Shown here one piece after another: positions 5,829 to 9,590 of a DNA stretch of 9,590 bases. The stretch is from Microcaldota archaeon (GTDB taxonomy: Archaea > Micrarchaeota > Micrarchaeia > Anstonellales > Bilamarchaeaceae). A model generated the notes under the pieces. The model did no database searches. It was not told the origin of the DNA and saw only the letters and a program-made list of their open reading frames with translations. Each line of letters begins with the position of its first letter. Position 1 is the first letter of the stretch. The stretch is from the NCBI GenBank assembly GCA_023247345.1, contig JAHFGR010000038.1, forward strand, positions 1 through 9,590, read 5' to 3'. The position numbers and the translations under genes are program-made.

Positions 5829-6584
5829 ATGATACTCGCTCAAAGAACAACTTTATTATCCAGAAAAGAGGCGGAACTTTGCAAGATACTTGCTGACTCT
5901 TTAATTCATCCAGATAGAAACCCTGTTGCTAAGGTAACTAGCGGGGAAGGAATTGTAACTATCTTGGCTAATTATAGATACTTTCCATTTGAGATAGTCG
6001 GTATCCTTACAAGAGCCCGTTCTACGTTATCATGGATGTTACCAGTTCATCGTGTGCTAACAGATAATATTGAAGAAGAACTTGGAAGCTTGAAACGTGT
6101 ACCTAGCGACCTTGCTCAGTTTGCCATGAACGTAGGATTTTTTCCTCCTCACCACGACATTTTAGTGTGTGGTGTGCATAAAGTATTTGGGCTAGATCTA
6201 ACTAGCCATGAACCAGACGTTTCCACTCTAAGATTTTTGAATAGACTATGGTCTTGTTTTTTTGGTCCCTCACCAATCGAGGTTGCGGGATCAACTTATG
6301 CATTGGAGAGTAGCGCAGTTCCTGAATTAGAAGTTATCAAAATTCTTTTGCAACGTTTACATACATTAAAAGGTGTTGAAATTCCTTTTGAAGGTTCTAT
6401 TTTAGATAAATTTTTAAGCATGCATTTAGATGTTGTTGAACTTGCCCACTGCGATGATCTATTAAATGTATTCGACGATTATATTAAAACAAATGCTGAT
6501 CTGAAAAAGTTTGAGCATGGTTTTAATAAAGTAATAAAATTAATGGAGCAATGGTGGGGCGAGCTTGCGATATTAGCTAAGTGA
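5829..6584 (+). CDS. Heme-oxygenase-fold protein, possibly a diiron-oxidase relative
   Basis: This gene encodes 251 mostly helical residues. The pattern follows the TenA/PqqC/CADD-like heme-oxygenase fold. The first helix ends in HPDRNPVAKVTSGEG (27-41); a helix with NYRYFPFEIVGIL follows; then DNIEEELG (79-86), where CADD-type enzymes have their first Glu ligand. Next come STYALESSAVPELE (155-168) with Glu160 at the second Glu position, and FLSMHLDVVELAHCDDLL (195-212) at the usual His-x3-Asp-x2-His site. The ligand set is imperfect: the His usually found seven residues after the first Glu is missing (Val91), and the last motif reads His199, Glu204, His207, a spacing one residue longer than normal. 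The protein may therefore bind metal differently or be inactive. It is divergent from the TrmB-family gene and likely under its control. No partner pathway is visible. TenA-like thiaminase is less likely. The assignment is by motif reading only. Confidence 0.5.
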   Translation: MILAQRTTLLSRKEAELCKILADSLIHPDRNPVAKVTSGEGIVTILANYRYFPFEIVGILTRARSTLSWMLPVHRVLTDNIEEELGSLKRVPSDLAQFAMNVGFFPPHHDILVCGVHKVFGLDLTSHEPDVSTLRFLNRLWSCFFGPSPIEVAGSTYALESSAVPELEVIKILLQRLHTLKGVEIPFEGSILDKFLSMHLDVVELAHCDDLLNVFDDYIKTNADLKKFEHGFNKVIKLMEQWWGELAILAK

Positions 6585-6860
6585 CACCATTCAATTTTTT
6601 CAATGTCATTGTCTTTTCTTTATTTTATTCAATTCTCTTGCTTAACTCTTTCTCGCAAAAATTCAATCGAACTCATATAACTCGATAATACATAAAATAA
6701 AACATCTTAAAGTTTGTTGATTCAATGTATCTGTGTCCAACAGTATAATTTTATATTAAATAATAGCCAAAAATTAGACTATCGCCGTAAAACTAACTAC
6801 TGTATTTATAAGCATTTTGTTTCTTTTTCCTTTAATTCGGGCATCCTCCCGATAAAAAAA
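6585..6860. other. AT-rich non-coding stretch before the four-helix membrane protein gene
   Basis: No convincing gene lies here on either strand; a minus-strand frame at 6774-7022 mostly overlaps the well-supported plus-strand gene. The first part is T-rich (6592-6640, for example TTTTTTC and CTTTATTTTATTC) and probably ends the transcript of the heme-oxygenase-like gene. A small inverted repeat, ATCGA...TCGAT, lies at about 6664-6688. The 3' part holds the promoter and leader of the next gene. Confidence 0.5.
6803..6812 (+). promoter_or_regulatory. TATA box of the four-helix membrane protein gene
   Basis: TATTTATAAG at 6803-6812 is the best TATA match in this gap. It predicts a start near 6832 and hence a long leader of about 90 bases, unusual beside the short or leaderless genes around it. 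Confidence 0.5.
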
Positions 6861-6917
6861 GATAGCTAGAAGCTCCAAGATGAGTTTCAGCCAAAAGGCC
6901 ACAGCTATCAGGGTGAT
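6837..6917 (+). promoter_or_regulatory. Folded 5' leader with a possible three-way junction next to the ribosome site
   Basis: A hairpin TCGGG/CCCGA (6837-6841, 6848-6852) is followed by a larger fold. The closing stem is GATAGCT/AGCTATC (6861-6867, 6903-6909), seven perfect pairs. Inside are AAGCTC/GAGTTT (6870-6875, 6882-6887, one G-U pair) with a six-base loop, and GCC/GGC (6890-6892, 6897-6899) with an AAAA loop. The closing stem ends two bases before the ribosome site GGTGAT (6912-6917), which is four bases from the ATG at 6922. That arrangement suits a translation-controlling riboswitch or protein-binding leader. It matches no riboswitch class I know. Confidence 0.5.
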
Positions 6918-6921
6918 GTGA

Positions 6922-7356
6922 ATGGGTGAATCAAAATTAGGAGAAATATTGTTTCTAGTAGGTGTCTTGCTAGCCTTAGTCGTAGGCCTTTTGGCAGGAA
7001 GCGTTGAAGTAGTTAAGAACAATCAAGCAGGCATTTATGCAGTGCTTGCATTATTGGGTCTTTTAGTTGGATTTATGAACATAAGTCCAAAAGAATCATT
7101 GGGATTCTTAGTAGCTGCAATTGCATTGTTAGGTGTTCAGAGCGTTAATGCTTCATTGAACTACTTGTACACAGGCCCATTGGAAGGTGCAAAGGATGTA
7201 CTTTCCGGATTCTTAACTGCAGTTGGTGTATTCGTTGCTCCAGCAGCATTGGTTGTTGCTTTAATATCAGTATACCAAATGGCAGCAGGACAAGAAGAAG
7301 GAATGGGTATTGAATTAAACATGCCACCAGCAATGAAAGGTGGAAGAAGAAAGTAA
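6922..7356 (+). CDS. Small four-helix membrane protein, unknown function
   Basis: This gene encodes 144 residues with four hydrophobic helices: about 9-27 (ILFLVGVLLALVVGLLAGS), 36-54 (AGIYAVLALLGLLVGFMNI), 60-79 (LGFLVAAIALLGVQSVNASL) and 96-122 (GFLTAVGVFVAPAALVVALI). The short loops are polar. The helices are rich in Ala, Gly, Leu and Val, as in packed helical bundles, and there are no charged residues inside them. After the last helix is a short acidic turn (GQEEGMG), then ELNMPPAMKGG and a basic end, RRK. There is no His, Cys or ion-binding motif to suggest an activity. The start is fixed by GGTGAT four bases upstream. Its ordered codon use, strong ribosome site and structured leader suggest high or controlled expression. 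It could be a structural or scaffold membrane protein; I do not recognise the family. Confidence 0.85.
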   Translation: MGESKLGEILFLVGVLLALVVGLLAGSVEVVKNNQAGIYAVLALLGLLVGFMNISPKESLGFLVAAIALLGVQSVNASLNYLYTGPLEGAKDVLSGFLTAVGVFVAPAALVVALISVYQMAAGQEEGMGIELNMPPAMKGGRRK

Positions 7357-7357
7357 A

Positions 7358-7400
7358 TTCTTTCTTATTTTTTTTCTTTTTTATTTTCTAATTTTATTTC
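7358..7400 (+). terminator. Oligo-T terminator
   Basis: A T-rich run right after the stop codon includes TTATTTTTTTTCTTTTTTATTTT-like tracts (about 7366-7386) with no stem. This is the usual archaeal termination signal and separates this gene from gdh. Confidence 0.6.
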
Positions 7401-7446
7401 AGTTCTATTTCTATTACATTCCTCTTGTTTTAGTTTTTCAAATACC

Positions 7447-7504
7447 TTTATAATTCTTTTTTACTAATTCTGAACTAAGTAAATTGCTAATTAATGGTGA
7501 AACT
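7447..7504 (+). promoter_or_regulatory. gdh promoter and ribosome site
   Basis: TTTATAATT at 7447-7455 is a TATA box predicting a start near 7475-7480. GGTGA at 7496-7500 lies four bases before ATG at 7505. Together they favour ATG 7505 over a TTG at 7484, which would lie upstream of its own ribosome site. Confidence 0.6.
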
Positions 7505-8608
7505 ATGGCTATTCAAAATGATGAGTTTGGACCAGAGCGAGTTATTGAGGTTTATGATCAACGTACTGGCATGTGGGGTGTGCTTGTTATTGATAATACT
7601 GCACGCGGACCTGGCAAGGGTGGTATAAGATTCGTGTCCGATGTTAACAGGGAAGAAGTTTTTGCCTTAGCGCGCGCAATGACTTGGAAGAATGCATTGG
7701 CAGACATTCCTTTTGGAGGAGCAAAAGCTGGCATTCGAGGCGATCCGAAAACTGTAAATAAAGAAGCGTTCATGCGTGCTTTTGCACGCAGGATAAAACC
7801 ATTTGTTCCAGAATTTTACATTGCGGGTCCTGACATGAATACAACCGAACGTGAGATGGCAATAGTTGCAGATGAGATTGGTACTCCGCTTGCTTCAACT
7901 GGTAAGCCGTCTAGCATTGGTGGTTTACCGCACGAGCTCGGCAGCACTGGTTTCGGGGTTTTTTGTTCCACTTTAGTTGGCGCCGGTTTTCTCAATCTCG
8001 ATATAAATAAAATTTCTGTTGCAATAGAAGGGTTTGGAAATGTTGGTACCTTCACAATGAAATATTTAACTGAAAAAGAAATAAATGTAGTAGCTGTAAG
8101 CGATTCAAAGGGCACGGTATACAATGAAAAAGGCCTGGATTTCGAGCAGCTGTTGGATACGAAAGTTAAGAAAGGAACAGTAACTGCTTACAAGGATGGG
8201 AAAGTTCTTTCAGCAGAAGACTTATTCAAGCTTAAGGTAGATGTTTTAATCCCTGGCGCTCGGCCAAATGTTATTCATTCGAAAAATGTTAATGATGTTA
8301 AAGCGCAAATAATTGTCGAAGCTGCGAACATTCCGATGGAATACGAAACAGAAAAGGTTTTAATGAAAAAAGGCAAGCTGGTCATTCCTGATTTTGTTGC
8401 TAATGCTGGTGGTGTTATAAGCAGTTATTGCGAATGGCGTGGCTACAGCGAAAAAGAAATGTTCAAAATCGTTGAAGAAAAAATAGTGCGCAACACGCAG
8501 TTGGTTTTAGACAAAACTGTTTCAAATGATACTCGTGCTGCTGCATTGCAGATTGCTAAGGAGCGAGTGATTGATGCGATGGAGAAAAGAGGGTGGCGAA
8601 GCAAATGA
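7505..8608 (+). CDS. gdhA: Glutamate dehydrogenase (Glu/Leu/Phe/Val dehydrogenase family)
   Basis: This gene encodes 367 residues of a cytoplasmic enzyme that interconverts glutamate and 2-oxoglutarate plus ammonia with NAD(P). The catalytic set is complete: Lys38 in GPGKGGIRF (side-chain carboxylate), Lys62 in MTWK, catalytic Lys74 in GGAKAGI and Asp110 in GPDMNT. The Rossmann glycine motif GFGNVG is at 176-181. NAGGVISSYCEW at 300-311 carries Ser307, matching the glutamate-contacting Ser of known GDHs. Lys38 and Ser307 argue for glutamate rather than leucine or phenylalanine. It is about 50 residues shorter than Pyrococcus GDH (about 420), mostly because the N-terminal helical extension is missing; the N-terminus (RVIEVYDQRTGMWGVLVID) looks more like leucine dehydrogenase. 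SDS at 199-201, after the second Rossmann strand, does not settle coenzyme choice. The C-terminus MEKRGWRSK is echoed twice after the stop. The GXGXG gene is convergent. Confidence 0.95.
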   Translation: MAIQNDEFGPERVIEVYDQRTGMWGVLVIDNTARGPGKGGIRFVSDVNREEVFALARAMTWKNALADIPFGGAKAGIRGDPKTVNKEAFMRAFARRIKPFVPEFYIAGPDMNTTEREMAIVADEIGTPLASTGKPSSIGGLPHELGSTGFGVFCSTLVGAGFLNLDINKISVAIEGFGNVGTFTMKYLTEKEINVVAVSDSKGTVYNEKGLDFEQLLDTKVKKGTVTAYKDGKVLSAEDLFKLKVDVLIPGARPNVIHSKNVNDVKAQIIVEAANIPMEYETEKVLMKKGKLVIPDFVANAGGVISSYCEWRGYSEKEMFKIVEEKIVRNTQLVLDKTVSNDTRAAALQIAKERVIDAMEKRGWRSK

Positions 8609-8670
8609 CTCTTTTCGACAGATTTGTCGCTTGCGACAAACAGATGGATAAGCGCGGTTGGCGCGCTTAG
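8605..8670 (+). CDS. Possible 21-residue ORF overlapping the gdh stop
   Basis: ATG at 8605 overlaps the gdh TGA (ATGA at 8605-8608), a common arrangement for coupled translation. The frame gives MTLFDRFVACDKQMDKRGWR plus Ala and ends in TAG at 8668-8670. Its last residues repeat the end of glutamate dehydrogenase (MEKRGWR). It could be a real coupled micro-ORF or a relic of a duplicated gene end. There is no independent evidence of expression. Confidence 0.25.
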   Translation: MTLFDRFVACDKQMDKRGWRA

Positions 8671-8723
8671 ACAGATTTGTCCGACAAGGCAAACAGATGG
8701 ATAAGCGAGGTTGGAGACGATGA
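8617..8723 (+). repeat. Tandem 54-base repeats echoing the gdh C-terminus
   Basis: Unit one (8617-8670) and unit two (8670-8723) align without gaps, with identical blocks of 12 (GACAGATTTGTC) and 18 bases (CAAACAGATGGATAAGCG) and 39 of 54 bases the same. Each encodes DRFV-xxx-KQMDKRGWR plus one residue and a stop (TAG, TGA), in frames differing from each other and from gdh. The differences inside MDKRGWR are synonymous (CGC/CGA, CGC/AGA). Unit one also forms two hairpins: TTTGTCGC/GCGACAAA (8623-8640) and TAAGCGCG/CGCGCTTA (8649-8669), eight pairs each. Confidence 0.75.
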
Positions 8724-8746
8724 GATTTTTTTCTTTTTATTTTTTA
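8724..8746 (+). terminator. Oligo-T terminator after gdh and its repeats
   Basis: GATTTTTTTCTTTTTATTTT-type T runs directly follow the second repeat. Placed after the repeats, they imply that the repeats are part of the gdh transcript. Confidence 0.55.
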
Positions 8747-8761
8747 AATCCTTTAGTCTAT

Positions 8762-9562
8762 CTATCTGTTTTTCTCTGCAATTAGAACTCCTTGGTGAAA
8801 TATTTTTCCGCCAAAACGTTTTGGCCCCAACTCTCCGTATTCTCCTTCTAGATGAATTTCCCCGCCTTTCATGTTACAGCCGACAAGCCCTTGAACATTT
8901 CCTTCAATGACTATTTTTCCATTTTCTATGTCTGATCCCAAGAATCCTTTTGTATTTCCTTTTACTATAAGTGTACCGCCAAACATATCTGTGCCAGCCC
9001 ATTCCTCAGTATTGCCAATTATAACTAGTAATCCACCATACATAACCCTGCCTGTCCAGCCACCTGCGTTTCCCTTAACAATTATCCTCCCGCTTTTCAT
9101 GCATAACCCAATAAAGTCGCCAATGTCTCCTTCAACAGTTATATTTTTTGTATTTTGAAATCCCAGTTCATTAATTCTAATTCCACTCTTAGTGTGGATT
9201 ACATAATCTGTATCCTTTCCATTATTTATTAAAGCACTTAAGAACAGACCTCCTTTTTTTGAAAAACGTTTCTCTTCCTGAAATTGGGTTAAGACCATAC
9301 TAAAATTTTCAACATCTTTTGCAGTATAATCTAAGTTTTTTATTAATTTGCTGGCTATAAGCATAATGCGCTCTGGGCTATTTTCATAAGAATTGTTTTC
9401 GTTCCATGTAAATTTTACCCAAGCTGCCTTAATTTGTGCAAGCGCTTCGTTTTCTTTTACATCTGTAGTTCGAACAGATTGTTTTGGTTCTTTTTTATAT
9501 CTGCCAAAATCGATAGCCATTGCTGTTCTTCCAATCCTTGGCAATTGTTGAGCACTAATCAT
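8762..9562 (-). CDS. Stand-alone GXGXG beta-helix protein (GltB-C / FwdC-like domain)
   Basis: This gene encodes 266 residues. The N-terminal ~100 form a mixed helical domain not recognised (PERIMLIASKLIKNLDYTAK, DVENFSMVLTQFQEEKRF). From about 127 the chain has six repeats of 19-20 residues, each of the type I-x-V-x-G-N-x-G-x2-x-G-x2-M-x-G-G: ITVEGDIGDFIGLCMKSGR, IIVKGNAGGWTGRVMYGGL, VIIGNTEEWAGTDMFGGT, IVKGNTKGFLGSDIENGK, IVIEGNVQGLVGCNMKGGE, IHLEGEYGELGPKRFGGK. This is the right-handed beta-helix seen at the C-terminus of the glutamate synthase large subunit and in formylmethanofuran dehydrogenase subunit C, where it is structural. No glutaminase, FMN or iron-sulfur part is present, so it is not a glutamate synthase. 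It lies next to gdh in convergent orientation, so a link to glutamate metabolism is only suggestive. AGGGAAGATC directly before the ATG resembles an archaeal ribosome site and supports the start; an internal ATG (Met15) is an alternative. Confidence 0.88.
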   Translation of the reverse strand: MISAQQLPRIGRTAMAIDFGRYKKEPKQSVRTTDVKENEALAQIKAAWVKFTWNENNSYENSPERIMLIASKLIKNLDYTAKDVENFSMVLTQFQEEKRFSKKGGLFLSALINNGKDTDYVIHTKSGIRINELGFQNTKNITVEGDIGDFIGLCMKSGRIIVKGNAGGWTGRVMYGGLLVIIGNTEEWAGTDMFGGTLIVKGNTKGFLGSDIENGKIVIEGNVQGLVGCNMKGGEIHLEGEYGELGPKRFGGKIFHQGVLIAEKNR

Positions 9563-9590
9563 GATCTTCCCTTGTGTAAATTAATTTTCC

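Noticed and set aside
6870..6890. Hammerhead-like GATGAG in the folded leader
   Set aside because: The other conserved core elements (CUGAUGA in full, GAAA after stem II, cleavage site) are missing.
6774..7022. Minus-strand ORF of 82 codons
   Set aside because: It overlaps the start of the well-supported four-helix membrane gene and its leader, and its sequence is mostly the antisense of coding and structured DNA.
7484..7504. TTG start seven codons upstream for glutamate dehydrogenase
   Set aside because: The ribosome site GGTGA lies inside this extension and is correctly placed for ATG 7505, so the longer form is unlikely.
1..9590. CRISPR array, insertion sequence, integration site or phage genes
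   Set aside because: No regularly spaced repeats, transposase motifs or terminal inverted repeats were seen; the tandem repeats after gdh are only two units and directly adjoining.

Overview
The window looks like a chromosomal piece of a low-GC archaeon. The evidence is a clear archaeal/eukaryotic-type ribosomal protein L10e, a TrmB-family regulator, archaeal Shine-Dalgarno sites of the GGTGA(T) type, TATA boxes about 25 bases before probable leaderless starts, and oligo-T runs rather than stem-loop terminators after genes. Short genes, many lineage-restricted small proteins and mixed strands would fit a DPANN-type or similar uncultured archaeon, but the lineage cannot be fixed from the sequence alone. 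I see no insertion sequence, CRISPR array, tRNA or rRNA.

Layout. Bases 2-451 hold the 3' end of a polytopic membrane protein gene that runs in from outside the window. Next come a conserved-looking 102-residue protein (535-843) and a winged-helix protein (927-1451). The latter is convergent with a long winged-helix/coiled-coil protein on the minus strand (1459-3210). A doubtful small membrane ORF (3317-3553) lies before rpl10e (minus, 3557-4087). A structured 208-base divergent region separates rpl10e from an aquaporin gene (4296-4970). The aquaporin gene is convergent with a TrmB-family regulator (minus, 4983-5735). That regulator diverges, across a near-perfect 21-base palindrome, from a heme-oxygenase-fold protein (5829-6584). 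A 337-base non-coding stretch then ends in a folded leader in front of a four-helix membrane protein (6922-7356). The last part holds glutamate dehydrogenase (7505-8608), an odd repeat-rich 3' region, and a minus-strand GXGXG beta-helix protein (8762-9562).

How the genes may work together. There is no long operon; most genes are single units with their own promoters. Three links are worth attention: (1) TrmB regulator, palindrome and divergent heme-oxygenase-like protein as a self-contained regulatory module; (2) an aquaporin whose selectivity-filter residues (His, Ile, Ala, Arg) match plant tonoplast intrinsic proteins that pass ammonia, a few kilobases from an ammonia-handling glutamate dehydrogenase; (3) glutamate dehydrogenase beside a free-standing GXGXG domain, the fold that forms the C-terminal domain of glutamate synthase. 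These links are inference.

The most unexpected sequence signals are re-encoded C-terminal tails after stop codons. The 102-residue gene is followed, in frame, by a second 'MFG-stop'. Glutamate dehydrogenase, ending in MEKRGWRSK, is followed by two 54-base repeats encoding MDKRGWRA-stop and MDKRGWRR-stop with largely synonymous codon differences.
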